Shown one piece after another: positions 17,752-27,511 of a stretch of DNA of 64,000 nt. The notes beneath the pieces were generated by a model, which saw nothing but the letters and a program-made list of their open reading frames with translations, had not been told where the DNA came from and did no database searches. Numbering within the stretch: the first letter of the stretch is position 1; each line of letters opens with the position of its first letter. The position numbers were made by a program, and so were the translations under genes. The DNA lies in assembly GCA_031963445.1 (NCBI GenBank), contig JASSUH010000001.1:1302001-1366000 (forward strand), written 5' to 3'. The DNA comes from JASSUD01 sp031963445. Lineage in GTDB: Bacteria; Pseudomonadota; Gammaproteobacteria; Burkholderiales; Burkholderiaceae.

Positions 17752-17813
17752 GTTGAATAAATCGAGAGTAAGGGAATGTAGTTAATTATCTTGTTACTCT
17801 CGATTTATTCAAC
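17752..17813. repeat. 20-bp perfect inverted repeat between valS and galU
   Basis: GTTGAATAAATCGAGAGTAA (17752-17771) and its exact complement (17794-17813) flank a 22-nt AT-rich spacer. It follows the valS stop and precedes the galU start on the same strand. It has no T-run in the minus direction, so it may be a MITE-like element or a processing hairpin and not a simple terminator. Confidence 0.75.
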
Positions 17814-17830
17814 GCCAGGACTGAGCCTTA

Positions 17831-20677
17831 TCAAGCAAGGCGTGCAAGCTGCCCATTGAGTTTACTGAGCATCGCTTCAAATTCAGTTAATCTATTTTTT
17901 TCTTGTTCCACTACCGCTGCCGGTGCTTTGTCAACGAAGTGAGTATTTTGTAATTTTGTTTGACACTTGGCGATCTCTTGTTCAAAGCGCTGTATTTCTT
18001 TGGTTAAGCGGACACGTTCAGCCGCTATATCGATTTCAACTTTAAGCGCAAATTTCAGCTCGCCGACTACCGCAATCGGCGCGTTGCTCGCTAGTGTATC
18101 GAGGGTGGCTTCGTTTTCTACGATAGTCACTTCTGATAAACGAGCAAGCGCTTGTATGTACGAGGCGAAGGAAGCCAAGCGCTCGGTATTGCCCGTGACT
18201 AACAACGGCACGCGTTGCGCAGGCGAAAGATTCATCTCGCTACGTAACGCGCGGCACGCATTAATGAAGGCTTTTAATTGCTCCATCCACTGCTCTGCCG
18301 CTTCATCAATTTTTTCAGCTTGAACCGATGGGTAAGACTGCACCATGATCGATGGTTGGCTTTGCGCTGTGCTAGCAAAAGCATCGCTGACTAACGGCGC
18401 CACGGCTTGCCATAATGTTTCGGTAATAAAAGGAATAATCGGATGGGCCAGCCGCAGAATGCTTTCGAGTACGTATAACAAAGTCTGCCGTGTGCCTCGT
18501 TGCTGCGCCGCAGAACCTGTTTGTAATTGCACTTTGGCCAATTCAAGGTACCAGTCGCAATACTCATCCCAAATTAAGCGGTAGAGCGTGCTTGCTACGT
18601 GGTCTAATCGAAAATCAGCAAATCCTTTTTCAATGTCGGCACTGGCGCGTTGTAGCAGCGAGGTCATCCAACGATCTGCACAAGACAATTCGATATTGTC
18701 CGACTGCTCATCTGATTGAGTTTGCTCTTCCGTCGTTTGGCAATTGAGCAGCACAAAACGAGTTGCATTCCACAGTTTGTTACAGAAATTGCGGTAGCCT
18801 TCGCAGCGTGCCAAATCAAAATTGATATTGCGCCCTAAAGTAGCCAACGAGGCAAAGGTAAAGCGCAACGCATCGGTGCCAAAAGCTGGAATACCTTCTG
18901 GAAATTGTTGACGGGTTTTTTTCTCTATCCCTGTAGTTTGACGCGGGTTAAATAAACCTGTGGTGCGTTTGGCAATGAGTTCATCCAAGGTAATGCCATC
19001 AATCACATCGATAGGGTCTAGCGTATTGCCCTTAGATTTCGACATTTTCTGGCCTTCTGCATCACGAATCAGGCCATGCAAATACACAGTATGAAATGGG
19101 ATGCAGCCAGTAAAATGCAGCGTCATCATCATCATTCGTGCGACCCAGAAAAATAGAATATCGAAGCCAGTTACCAGCAGCGATGAGGGCAAGAAATGAG
19201 CTAATTCAAGCGTTTTTTGCGGCCACCCAAGCGAAGTAAAAGGCACGAGTGCGGAAGAGAACCAGGTGTCGAGTACATCATTATCACGCCTGAGAGAGCC
19301 ACTATAGCCTTGCGCGCGCGCTTGTTCGTAAGCTTGCTCTTCGTTGCGGGCTACATAAATGCGACCTTGCTCGTCATACCAAGCGGGAATCTGATGTCCC
19401 CACCAAAGTTGTCTCGAGATACACCAGTCTTCAATATTTTCTAACCATTGGTAATAAGTGTTAGTCCAATTTTCTGGTACGAATTTGACTTGGCCGCTGC
19501 GTACTGCTTCAAGTGCTGCACTGGCAAGCGATGCGCCAGGGCTGGCTGCGTGCTGCGCAGAGGGCTTACTAACGGCGACAAACCATTGATCAGTCAACAT
19601 CGGTTCAATCACAGCGCCACTACGGTCGCCGCGCGGCACCATCAACTTATGTGGTTGGATTGATTCAAGAAAGCCTTGGTTTTCAAGATCGGTAACGATA
19701 ACTTTACGTGCCTCATAGCGATCGAGGCCGCGGTATTTTTCAGGCGCGTTGTCGTTGATAGTCGCAGCAGGGGTCAGAATTTCGATGGTGGGCAACTGAT
19801 GCCGTTGACCAACTTGATAGTCATTAAAGTCATGCGCTGGTGTGACTTTCACCACGCCTGTACCAAACTCGCGTTCTACATATTCATCGGCAATAATGGG
19901 AATTTCTCTATCGCACAGCGGCAGCTTTACTTGCTTGCCAATTAATGCTTGATAGCGCTCATCTTCTGGATGCACCATCAGTGCGACATCGCCTAACATC
20001 GTTTCAGGACGGGTCGTGGCAACCGTTAGATGTCCGCTTCCATCAACGAGTGGATAGCGGATATGCCATAACGAACCGTTTTCCTCTTCACTCACTACCT
20101 CTAAGTCAGAGACTGCAGTGAGTAGCTTAGGATCCCAATTAACTAGGCGCTTGCCTCGATAAATTAGCCCTTGTTCATATAACCGTACAAACACCTCAAG
20201 CACGGCCTGCGAGCGATGCTCATCGAGCGTGAAATACTCGCGGGTCCAATCAATCGAAGTGCCTAGGCGGCGAATCTGCTGCGTAATGGTTGAACCAGAT
20301 TTCTCTTTCCACTCCCAAACGCGTTCCACAAACTGTTCACGTCCTAATGTATGACGTGAGATGCCCTGTGCATCAAGTTGCCGCTCAACCACCAATTGCG
20401 TCGCAATGCCGGCGTGATCGGTGCCTGGTACCCATAACGTATTGGCGCCACGCATGCGTTGATAGCGCGCGAAGCTATCCATAATGGTTTGGTTAAACGC
20501 ATGGCCCATATGCAAAGTGCCCGTGGTGTTGGGGGGCGGCAATTGCATTGAAAAGTTGTCGCGCTCAGCAGCGAAGCTTGGCTGCGCATAACCCTGTGCT
20601 TCCCATACAGAAGACCAATGCGCTTCAATCGTCTGCGGCTCGAAACTTTTTGCGAGGGGGAGAGGGGAGTCACTCAT
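17831..20677 (-). CDS. valS: Valyl-tRNA synthetase
   Basis: ValS is the class I synthetase for tRNA-Val. HIGH motif PNTTGTLHMGHA lies near 47-58, the CP1 editing domain (TTRPETMLGDVAL) follows, then the KMSKS loop (GQKMSKSKGN), the anticodon-binding helix bundle and the C-terminal coiled coil (VRLTKEIQRFEQEIAKCQTKL). The normal length (948) is reached with ATG 20677, giving MSDSPLPLAKSFEP. The 75 extra upstream codons of the open frame include the repeat at 20,793 and are not family-like. No strong Shine-Dalgarno is present. Confidence 0.97.
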   Translation of the reverse strand: MSDSPLPLAKSFEPQTIEAHWSSVWEAQGYAQPSFAAERDNFSMQLPPPNTTGTLHMGHAFNQTIMDSFARYQRMRGANTLWVPGTDHAGIATQLVVERQLDAQGISRHTLGREQFVERVWEWKEKSGSTITQQIRRLGTSIDWTREYFTLDEHRSQAVLEVFVRLYEQGLIYRGKRLVNWDPKLLTAVSDLEVVSEEENGSLWHIRYPLVDGSGHLTVATTRPETMLGDVALMVHPEDERYQALIGKQVKLPLCDREIPIIADEYVEREFGTGVVKVTPAHDFNDYQVGQRHQLPTIEILTPAATINDNAPEKYRGLDRYEARKVIVTDLENQGFLESIQPHKLMVPRGDRSGAVIEPMLTDQWFVAVSKPSAQHAASPGASLASAALEAVRSGQVKFVPENWTNTYYQWLENIEDWCISRQLWWGHQIPAWYDEQGRIYVARNEEQAYEQARAQGYSGSLRRDNDVLDTWFSSALVPFTSLGWPQKTLELAHFLPSSLLVTGFDILFFWVARMMMMTLHFTGCIPFHTVYLHGLIRDAEGQKMSKSKGNTLDPIDVIDGITLDELIAKRTTGLFNPRQTTGIEKKTRQQFPEGIPAFGTDALRFTFASLATLGRNINFDLARCEGYRNFCNKLWNATRFVLLNCQTTEEQTQSDEQSDNIELSCADRWMTSLLQRASADIEKGFADFRLDHVASTLYRLIWDEYCDWYLELAKVQLQTGSAAQQRGTRQTLLYVLESILRLAHPIIPFITETLWQAVAPLVSDAFASTAQSQPSIMVQSYPSVQAEKIDEAAEQWMEQLKAFINACRALRSEMNLSPAQRVPLLVTGNTERLASFASYIQALARLSEVTIVENEATLDTLASNAPIAVVGELKFALKVEIDIAAERVRLTKEIQRFEQEIAKCQTKLQNTHFVDKAPAAVVEQEKNRLTEFEAMLSKLNGQLARLA

Positions 20678-20995
20678 TAGAATTTTATTCAGAAGAGGTT
20701 CAAAACCATGAATTATAAACAGTGCTGACGCTAGCTTTGAGTAATTTGGTAAGACTTGGGCGGCAGAATAATTTTTATGGGCCTGTAAAAGTGAAGGAAC
20801 CTTTGCAAAATCCCTTGGGCAAGGCATGCCGACGCAGACAGTACAACTAGTACGGCAAGGAGGCATAACGCTGCTCAAGGGGGTTTGCAAAGGCTCCTTC
20901 AAAGAGAGCTGCGGCCTGATGCGCTAATTTGCATGGCGTGAAGTGTATGATTGCGGGATTAAGCTACTCACTATCGATCCAAACCAATCAATTCA
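20678..20995. promoter_or_regulatory. Divergent valS-uvrD intergenic region
   Basis: This 318-nt gap separates valS (leftward) from uvrD (rightward) and should hold both promoters. It also contains the family B repeat at 20,793-20,900. I cannot point to -35/-10 boxes with confidence. Confidence 0.4.
20793..20900. repeat. Inverted-repeat element, family B
   Basis: GAAGGAACCTTTGCAAA at the left pairs with TTTGCAAAGGCTCCTTC at the right, and TCCCTTGGGC with GCTCAAGGGGG. The core GACGCAGACAGTACAACTAG followed by TACGGCAAGG matches the 12,502 element almost base for base. It sits in the divergent valS/uvrD promoter region. Confidence 0.7.
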
Positions 20996-23266
20996 ATGTC
21001 TGATTTACTCACTTCTCTGAATGAAGAACAACGTACAGCGGTAACGCTGCCTGATGCATCAGCGCTGATTCTAGCTGGCGCTGGCAGCGGTAAAACACGC
21101 GTGCTAACCACTCGTATCGCATGGCTAATTCAAAATGGGCGCGTTAGTCCAGCGGGTGTGTTAGCCGTGACCTTCACCAATAAAGCCGCACGTGAAATGG
21201 CCACACGCCTTGGCGCGATGTTGCCGATCAATGTAAAAGGGATGTGGATTGGTACCTTTCACGGTTTATGCAACCGCATGTTGCGCGTGCATTATCGAGA
21301 TGCTGGGTTGCCGCAGACTTTTCAAATTCTGGATATGGCTGACCAGTTATCAGCGATAAAACGTTTATTGAAATCGCTAAATCTTGATAGCGAAAAATAC
21401 CCACCCAAACAATTACAGCACTTTATTAATCAATCTAAGGATCAGGGGTTACGTCCAGCGGATGTCACAGTTGATGACGATTTTCAGCAAAGATTGGTCG
21501 ATCTTTATGCCGCTTATCAAGCACAGTGTCAGCGTGAAGGCGTGGTTGATTTTGCTGAGCTATTGCTGCGTTGCTATGAATTGCTTGGGCGTGATGAATT
21601 GCGTTTGCATTACCAAGAGCGCTTTAAACATTTATTGGTGGATGAATTCCAAGATACGAATCAACTTCAATATGCGTGGTTAAAACGTTTAACGGGCGAG
21701 CGCACAGCGGTGTTTGCTGTTGGTGACGATGACCAAAGCATTTATGCCTTTCGTGGTGCCAATGTTAATCACATGCTCGATTTCGAGCGCAGCGCTAATG
21801 TAAGCAAAGTTATCAGATTGGAGCAGAACTATCGTTCGCATGCGCATATTTTAGAAGCAGCGAATCAACTGATTGCTCACAACTCGAGGCGACTTGGTAA
21901 AAATTTGCGGACTGACGCGGGTTGTGGCGAGCCAGTGCGTGTTTATCCAGCAGCGAGCGACGCGCAAGAAGCAAGCTGGATCGTAGAAGAGATTAATGCG
22001 TTGTTGCAGCAGGGAATGGAACGTGATCAGATTGCGCTGCTGTATCGCAGTAATGCCCAATCACGCATTCTTGAGCACACTTTAGTTGGTGCAGGCATTC
22101 CTTATCGTGTCTATGGCGGACTACGCTTTTTTGAACGGCAAGAGGTTAAGCATGCGCTGGCCTATTTGCGCCTGATAGATAACCCGAGTGATGATACGGC
22201 GCTGGTTCGCGTAGTGAACTTCCCAGCTCGTGGTATTGGCGCTCGTTCACTCGAGCAGTTGACTGATATTGCCCGCACCCATAATTGTTCATTGGCCGAA
22301 GCCGTTCCCTACTTAACTGGTAAAGCAGGCGCTAACTTAGGCGCGTTTCTTGGCTTGTTAGAAAAAATGCGCGTTGAGACGCAGCATTTCAATTTGCCAC
22401 AGACAGTTGAGTACGTAACGAGAGTGAGTGGCCTGATTGATTACTATTTAACCGAACGGGAAGGGCAAGATCGCATCGATAACTTGCACGAATTAATGAA
22501 TGCTGCGACGGCTTTCGTCAACGAAGCAGGATATGGTCTGACAAAGCCAGCGCGCATGTTACAAAGTAATCGTGTCGTCGCTCCCGCTTTGACTCAAGCA
22601 GAAACCGTCGTAGAAATGGATGCCGCTACGCAGGTAGGCGGCGATGAAATGACACCACTGGCTGCTTTCTTATCTCATGCTTCCTTGGAAGCGGGAGACA
22701 ACCAAGCGCAAGCAGGTCAGGCCGCAGTGCAACTGATGACTGTGCATGCAGCGAAAGGATTGGAATTTAACGCGGTATTTATTACTGGAATTGAAGAAGG
22801 CCTTTTCCCGCATGAAAACAGCATGGCTGATTTGCAAAGCTTAGAAGAAGAAAGACGACTAATGTATGTCGCCATCACTCGAGCGAGGCAGCGCCTTTAC
22901 CTATCTTTTGCGCAAAGCCGAATGCTACATGGGCAAACCCGCTATGGAATGCGCTCGCGTTTTCTTGAAGAGCTACCAGAAGGGGTATTGAAGTGGCTTA
23001 CTCCAAAATCGGCTGACTTCAATCAAGGCTGGGAGCATGCACGTAGTGTGACAGTTGATACAGCTTCCAGTTACTCAAGCAAAAAACAGCAAACTGATGA
23101 TGGTTTCCGTCTTGGTCAAGCAGTGTTCCACACTAAGTTTGGCGAAGGCGTGATTCTTCAGCTAGAAGGTCAGGGCGCTGAAGGACGCGCGCGCGTTAAA
23201 TTTGGCCGTCATGGAGAAAAATGGCTAGCCCTTGCTGTGGCTAAATTGCAAGTGATTGATGCCTAA
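20996..23266 (+). CDS. uvrD: UvrD/PcrA-type superfamily 1 DNA helicase
   Basis: This 3'-5' helicase acts in nucleotide excision and mismatch repair and removes blocked complexes. All SF1A motifs are visible: LILAGAGSGKTRVLTTR (I), VTFTNKAAREM (Ia), LLVDEFQDTN (II), VGDDDQSIYAFRGA (III), LEQNYRS (IV), VQLMTVHAAKGLEF (V) and RRLMYVAITRARQRLYL (VI). A Tudor-like C-terminus (GQAVFHTKFGEGVIL) matches UvrD/PcrA and not Rep. At 756 residues it is complete. Start ATG 20996 gives the usual MSDLLTSLNEEQ. Confidence 0.95.
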   Translation: MSDLLTSLNEEQRTAVTLPDASALILAGAGSGKTRVLTTRIAWLIQNGRVSPAGVLAVTFTNKAAREMATRLGAMLPINVKGMWIGTFHGLCNRMLRVHYRDAGLPQTFQILDMADQLSAIKRLLKSLNLDSEKYPPKQLQHFINQSKDQGLRPADVTVDDDFQQRLVDLYAAYQAQCQREGVVDFAELLLRCYELLGRDELRLHYQERFKHLLVDEFQDTNQLQYAWLKRLTGERTAVFAVGDDDQSIYAFRGANVNHMLDFERSANVSKVIRLEQNYRSHAHILEAANQLIAHNSRRLGKNLRTDAGCGEPVRVYPAASDAQEASWIVEEINALLQQGMERDQIALLYRSNAQSRILEHTLVGAGIPYRVYGGLRFFERQEVKHALAYLRLIDNPSDDTALVRVVNFPARGIGARSLEQLTDIARTHNCSLAEAVPYLTGKAGANLGAFLGLLEKMRVETQHFNLPQTVEYVTRVSGLIDYYLTEREGQDRIDNLHELMNAATAFVNEAGYGLTKPARMLQSNRVVAPALTQAETVVEMDAATQVGGDEMTPLAAFLSHASLEAGDNQAQAGQAAVQLMTVHAAKGLEFNAVFITGIEEGLFPHENSMADLQSLEEERRLMYVAITRARQRLYLSFAQSRMLHGQTRYGMRSRFLEELPEGVLKWLTPKSADFNQGWEHARSVTVDTASSYSSKKQQTDDGFRLGQAVFHTKFGEGVILQLEGQGAEGRARVKFGRHGEKWLALAVAKLQVIDA

Positions 23267-23375
23267 GTATGGATTGAACGCAGGCGAAGTTTTTTGCTTA
23301 GGGAGTTTCTGCATCAGGGCGATTGCATTTCAAAATGCAGGTCGCTTTTAACGATCTCCTCTTCTTGTGCGGGTG

Positions 23376-25697
23376 CTATTGCTTGATGGGGGGCAGTTTA
23401 CTGAGGGTACTACCAACCTTCTTTAAATAGTTGACCATCCTCTTAGAGAGGGGAGGGCTAATCTGCTTAAAATAGTTGAAGATCCTTTCGTCTTTGCATT
23501 TAGCCGCCAATTCCATCGCAGTTTTGCCTTTTGCGGCTTTTTTCGCTAATAGTTTCTGTTTAGCCCGAGGTGTCAATTTGTTCAGAGAGCACTGGATCAG
23601 TTCAAAATTTTCCTGCTGAATTGCGTGTCCAAACGTGGTGACGTCATCATCATCCTTTCTATTTAATAGTTCGTACACTTGAGCAGAGGATGTAATTTGT
23701 TCGATTAAATCCTTGGCTATTTGAGGAGCGTCTATAACCATTTCGCTTAGAAAAGGACGCCCTCTAATGCCTTCCCCCTGCGCTAATAGTTCATACTGAT
23801 GTTCGAGTGTAAGTGCATTGAACAAACGTCTTACTGTTTTGTTTCTCAAATATGAAAGATTATCAATGCGGTAGAGGACATTCTTTTTTAACATTATTTG
23901 ATACTGATGCCCGGGTTTAAGTGCTCTGAACAAAAGCTCTGCTATTTTGCCTTCCCCCCATTTAAGATCGCAATCGAGAGCATCATTGTCGCAGGAATCT
24001 TTCTGTTGTATTGATGAATGCAGTTGTGAGTAAGACATGCCTTTAATAAGGCTTTTAACTATTTCGACTTTGCCATACTCAGCAGCAATGTACAGCGCAG
24101 TTCTGACACTCAGATTCTGCTGATCCATGATCCAGCCATGTTTAATCAGTTTTTCTAAAAGTTCTAGTTCTCCTTTTTCAGCTGCCCAATGCATTGGATA
24201 CACATATTTTATGGGATGGATAAACATACTGCTGTTAAACATTCTTTGTAAAACAGTTTGCGCCTCCTCAGGATTTTGTTCGGTAGTATGCTTAACCGGA
24301 TGATCGAGGCTTTTCGATCTCGCATAGGTTTCTACTATCCCTCCCTTGATATATTTGTCAGGAATTTCGAAAAAATCTTTAAGTTGAATTTTTCGCTTGG
24401 GAATAAAAAGACGAAGCAGATTTTCACGAATAAAATATTTTTTTACATCGGAGAATTTTTCATCTAGTTTCATCTCCTCTCTTTCTTTCTGCGTACAAAG
24501 CCCGATATTTACCAAATCGTGTGGTGTTATAACTGGTGGTTTTCTCAACCATATTTCTAAAGCCTTGACGTAGTCATACTTATAATCTTGCTGTGTTTTA
24601 GGTGAATAAATTTCTGCAAGGAATTTCTTAAATAAAGGATCATTTCCATGATCCATGAGGGCTTTCTCCAAAATTTTTTCAGGAATTTGGAGAAAATCGT
24701 CAAGCTGAAATTTTCGCTTTTTAAGAATAAAAAAATTAAGTAGATTTTCACGAATAAAATCTTTTTTTAATTTAGAGAAAAGACCTTTATTTTTTATGCT
24801 CTCCATTATTTCCTGCTTGCACAGCCCGATATCTACCAAATCTTGTAGTTCTATATCTTGTGGTTCTCTGAACCATATTTCTAAAACCTTGCCGTAGTCA
24901 TAGTTATAATCTTGCTGCGTTTTAAGTGAAAAAATTTCTTCAAAGAATTGTTGAAATAAGTCATCATTTTTATAAATTTTTTCAGCTTTAACCAACAATT
25001 GGTCCGAAATTCGGAGAAAATCATCAAGCTGAATTTGTTGCTCAAGATTAGGAAGACCAAGCAGCATTTCATGAATAGAAGATTTTTTTTTGTCAGAGAG
25101 ATCTATATTCTCTATTATTTCCTGCGTGCATAGCCTGGCAGCTACCAAATCCTGCAGCGTCATATCTTGCGGTTTTTTTAACAAAATTTCTAAGACCTTG
25201 GCATAGTCATAACTATAACTTCGCGTAGTTTCAGGCGAAAGAACTTTATCTTTGAATTGCTGAAAAAAATGGTCGCCTTTAAAAATCTTTGTGGCTCGGC
25301 TCCAAAGATCGTGCAAATTTTTATTATCTGGCGTTTTATTTTTATACGGGATAATTTTATTGATACGGTCTCTAAAATTTTGTTTTTTGCGATAACTGTC
25401 TTTCAGTTTCGTGGAAAGCAAGGACTTTTCTATCAGAGAATTACTTTCTCCATCTTTGGGGGCATCCACTTTTGGGCGAACTCCAGATCGTTCACGTAGT
25501 TGTTGATAAGCAATATGGTTAAATTCTCTATTTACTCGACTCAGCTGGGATAAACCGTTTAGTGGTAAATACTTTACAATTTCTATCAAACTTTCATTAG
25601 GCAGCCGATCCAAGCCCATGGATTTCTGTTCTTCATCGCCCCCTGAAATTTCTTGTGTAGTTCTAGAAGCATCTTTCCTTGTTATAGGAAGGTTCAT
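23376..25697 (-). CDS. F-box and ankyrin-repeat protein, putative host-directed effector
   Basis: The N-terminus (about 28-67: LDRLPNESLIEIVKYLPLNGLSQLSRVNREF in pattern) is an F-box, a eukaryotic motif that binds Skp1 in SCF ubiquitin ligases. Three repeats of about 107 residues follow (roughly 127-230, 231-338, 339-445), each with a QxDYxYDYxKxLEIW-like block and an LQDLVxxxLC block. Ankyrin-like repeats come next (about 495-560, with HWAAEKGELELLEKLI and ALYIAAEYGKVEIVKSLI). The C-terminus is helical. No signal peptide is present, so a specialised secretion system would be needed. It stands alone and is more AT-rich than its neighbours. F-box plus ankyrin proteins are known effectors in Legionella and other intracellular bacteria; the role here is inferred. 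Confidence 0.82.
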   Translation of the reverse strand: MNLPITRKDASRTTQEISGGDEEQKSMGLDRLPNESLIEIVKYLPLNGLSQLSRVNREFNHIAYQQLRERSGVRPKVDAPKDGESNSLIEKSLLSTKLKDSYRKKQNFRDRINKIIPYKNKTPDNKNLHDLWSRATKIFKGDHFFQQFKDKVLSPETTRSYSYDYAKVLEILLKKPQDMTLQDLVAARLCTQEIIENIDLSDKKKSSIHEMLLGLPNLEQQIQLDDFLRISDQLLVKAEKIYKNDDLFQQFFEEIFSLKTQQDYNYDYGKVLEIWFREPQDIELQDLVDIGLCKQEIMESIKNKGLFSKLKKDFIRENLLNFFILKKRKFQLDDFLQIPEKILEKALMDHGNDPLFKKFLAEIYSPKTQQDYKYDYVKALEIWLRKPPVITPHDLVNIGLCTQKEREEMKLDEKFSDVKKYFIRENLLRLFIPKRKIQLKDFFEIPDKYIKGGIVETYARSKSLDHPVKHTTEQNPEEAQTVLQRMFNSSMFIHPIKYVYPMHWAAEKGELELLEKLIKHGWIMDQQNLSVRTALYIAAEYGKVEIVKSLIKGMSYSQLHSSIQQKDSCDNDALDCDLKWGEGKIAELLFRALKPGHQYQIMLKKNVLYRIDNLSYLRNKTVRRLFNALTLEHQYELLAQGEGIRGRPFLSEMVIDAPQIAKDLIEQITSSAQVYELLNRKDDDDVTTFGHAIQQENFELIQCSLNKLTPRAKQKLLAKKAAKGKTAMELAAKCKDERIFNYFKQISPPLSKRMVNYLKKVGSTLSKLPPIKQ

Positions 25698-25992
25698 TTT
25701 TAAATTCTCCCATATAAAAGAATAGCTTCAATACGGCGCATGTTTAAAGTGTTAGCAGCTCTAACGCAGAAAGCTGCTTATATCGCGAAGTAATGTGTGC
25801 GTTGGCGTAGCTTTTCGGCCTGCTACGCCGAAGTAGTGGAAGTAGTGGAAGATTAGAAGTTCATTATGTAGACTCAAGGTCTCTTTTGAGTCTGGCACGC
25901 ATGATGGGAGGAGAAGAGAGTACGCGACGTAAAAAGGAGGGTGCCGTCGATTATTCTGCCACTACAGAGGTTGTGTAGCAGCTCGTTAGTTA
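25698..25992. other. Intergenic stretch between the F-box gene and pagP
   Basis: Two hairpins are visible: GGCGTAGC/GCTACGCC (25804-25829) and GACTCAA/TTGAGTC (25871-25892). A short direct repeat GAAGTAGTG occurs at about 25,840-25,858. No gene is supported. Confidence 0.45.
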
Positions 25993-26553
25993 TTAAAACT
26001 CATAACGCCCCCAAAACAGCCCAAGCGCACCTCCTTTACGTGGTAGGACGGTAGTCATTAGAGAGAATTTATTAAAGCGTATTGAGCCAATTGGCAGCAG
26101 GAATGGAATGGGTGTGTAGTGCAGGATATCCGCGCGAGCAGTGAAGCCGACTGTAAAGCCCGCTCCTAGAGATAGCGAAGGTAATGAATGAAAAGGTTGA
26201 GTGAACCATTGGCGTCCGTAGCCTGCTATCGGCTCAGGATCTTTATGTGAATCGAGAAATAAAAAAACATAGAGTAAGTCTTGATGGCCATTTTCATCAG
26301 TCCAGTGCTTACCTAGACCGCCTCCGTAGGCTCTTGCGTTTAGTTTTTTGTCGGCGAAAAGAGGGCCAGCATGCCAGGTATAGCCTGTTAGATACAGATC
26401 CCAGTTATTTTCTCGATAAGGGGGAACTATATGCGTTTCGTAAGCCGATTTGATTGATTGAACAGTGCTCTCGTTAGACTGTGCTTGGGTCAAGTTCGGC
26501 AGAGCGCACAAGGTGCTTATTAATATTAAGAAAAAAAATTTTTTAATTTTCAT
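25993..26553 (-). CDS. pagP: Lipid A palmitoyltransferase (PagP family)
   Basis: PagP is an outer-membrane beta-barrel that moves a palmitate from phospholipid to lipid A, hardening the outer membrane against host peptides. A Sec signal peptide (KKFFFLILISTLCALPNLTQAQS) covers about 1-25 in pattern. The mature start carries an amphipathic helix. The active-site residues are present: His in LTGYTWHAGP, and the Asp-Ser pair in FLFLDSHKDPEP. GGGLGKHW, IAGYGRQW and the terminal beta-strand ending in aromatic YEF also fit. Its 186 residues match the family. It stands alone, downstream of a small hairpin at 26576-26595. Confidence 0.9.
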   Translation of the reverse strand: MKIKKFFFLILISTLCALPNLTQAQSNESTVQSIKSAYETHIVPPYRENNWDLYLTGYTWHAGPLFADKKLNARAYGGGLGKHWTDENGHQDLLYVFLFLDSHKDPEPIAGYGRQWFTQPFHSLPSLSLGAGFTVGFTARADILHYTPIPFLLPIGSIRFNKFSLMTTVLPRKGGALGLFWGRYEF

Positions 26554-26651
26554 TTTGCAAAAAAGGCGATTAATTAATGCCCCTGCTAGGGCATTACCTC
26601 TTATTTAAAGAGGCTCATAATTTTTTTTATTTGAGAAAGAGGCCTGGAAAT

Positions 26652-27440
26652 TTAGTTAGCAGTGGGCAGCGCAGTCTTCTCACCAAAACAACTGCGATAA
26701 GTGGCATATAAAGAGCAGTAAAACATGCTTGTCAAAGTAAGCGAGATAGGCATGATCATGCCTATAGCGAGCGTTTTGAGCCCTAGCAAATGAAGCAGCA
26801 TCGTGAGCGTGGATGAGACGGTGAGCGTAAACCCTATCCAAAGCATGGTGTAAACAATGAAAGCACCGCGATTACGCCAACAACTCACCGCGCTGAAAAA
26901 GAGCGCTTTTTGCGGAGCGATGTTATGCCAAGCAGTGAGTGTTGGGGCAAACCAAAATAGTGTTGCAATGGGTATATACGTGATGAGTGAAACCAGTGTG
27001 GCACGTAGTAGAGCACCTTGTTCAAGAAGTTGATTATCTATTGGCGCTCGACTGATGACTGAACGCATAAGCATGCCGCCATCAGCTAATGCTGAGGCAG
27101 ATAGTGCAATAAAAGCCGCGAAGATATAGAGCAACCCAAGTAGCAGCAAACGTTTTCTCACGACGCTTCCGTAATCGCGAAAGCCTGTCAGTAGCGCCAG
27201 TGATGAAATAGATTGGTTAGCCGCAAGTTCGCGTCCAGCATGCATAAAGCCTACTGATAAACCGGGCAACAGCAGCAATGGCAGAATTGGTCCGAGCACT
27301 GGCACAAAAGAAAAAAGCATCATCACAAAGATGTAGGTTAAAAAAATCGATAAAGCCTTTAATGGATGACTAAAAAAAAGCTTAATGCCCTCGCGGAACC
27401 ATTCATAACCGGCTTTGGCAGGGAGTTCGTTTAGGTACAT
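26652..27440 (-). CDS. BPSS1780-type integral membrane protein
   Basis: This 262-residue inner-membrane protein begins with a short cytoplasmic segment (ELPAKAGYEWFREGIKLFFSHP) and has about six hydrophobic segments, for instance FLTYIFVMMLFSFVPVLGPILPLLLLPGL in pattern and LLLLGLLYIFAAFIALSASAL. The GLSVGFMHAGRELA loop and the position next to thrB match the conserved Burkholderia arrangement of a BPSS1780-family gene beside homoserine kinase. Function is unknown. It lies 72 nt after the thrB stop in the same direction and may be co-transcribed with it. Confidence 0.8.
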   Translation of the reverse strand: MYLNELPAKAGYEWFREGIKLFFSHPLKALSIFLTYIFVMMLFSFVPVLGPILPLLLLPGLSVGFMHAGRELAANQSISSLALLTGFRDYGSVVRKRLLLLGLLYIFAAFIALSASALADGGMLMRSVISRAPIDNQLLEQGALLRATLVSLITYIPIATLFWFAPTLTAWHNIAPQKALFFSAVSCWRNRGAFIVYTMLWIGFTLTVSSTLTMLLHLLGLKTLAIGMIMPISLTLTSMFYCSLYATYRSCFGEKTALPTAN

Positions 27441-27495
27441 AGTATTTAACCGGCAGTCAGCAAGGTAGTTAGAAGTTGGATATTGGAAAGCAGAC

Positions 27496-27511
27496 TTTCG
27501 TAGACAGGTTC
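27496..27511. repeat. Fragment of family A repeat end
   Basis: CGTAGACAGGTTCTTA just after the thrB stop equals the right end of the family A element near alaS (GTAGACAGGTTCTTAG). It is a solo end with no matching left end nearby. Confidence 0.5.
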
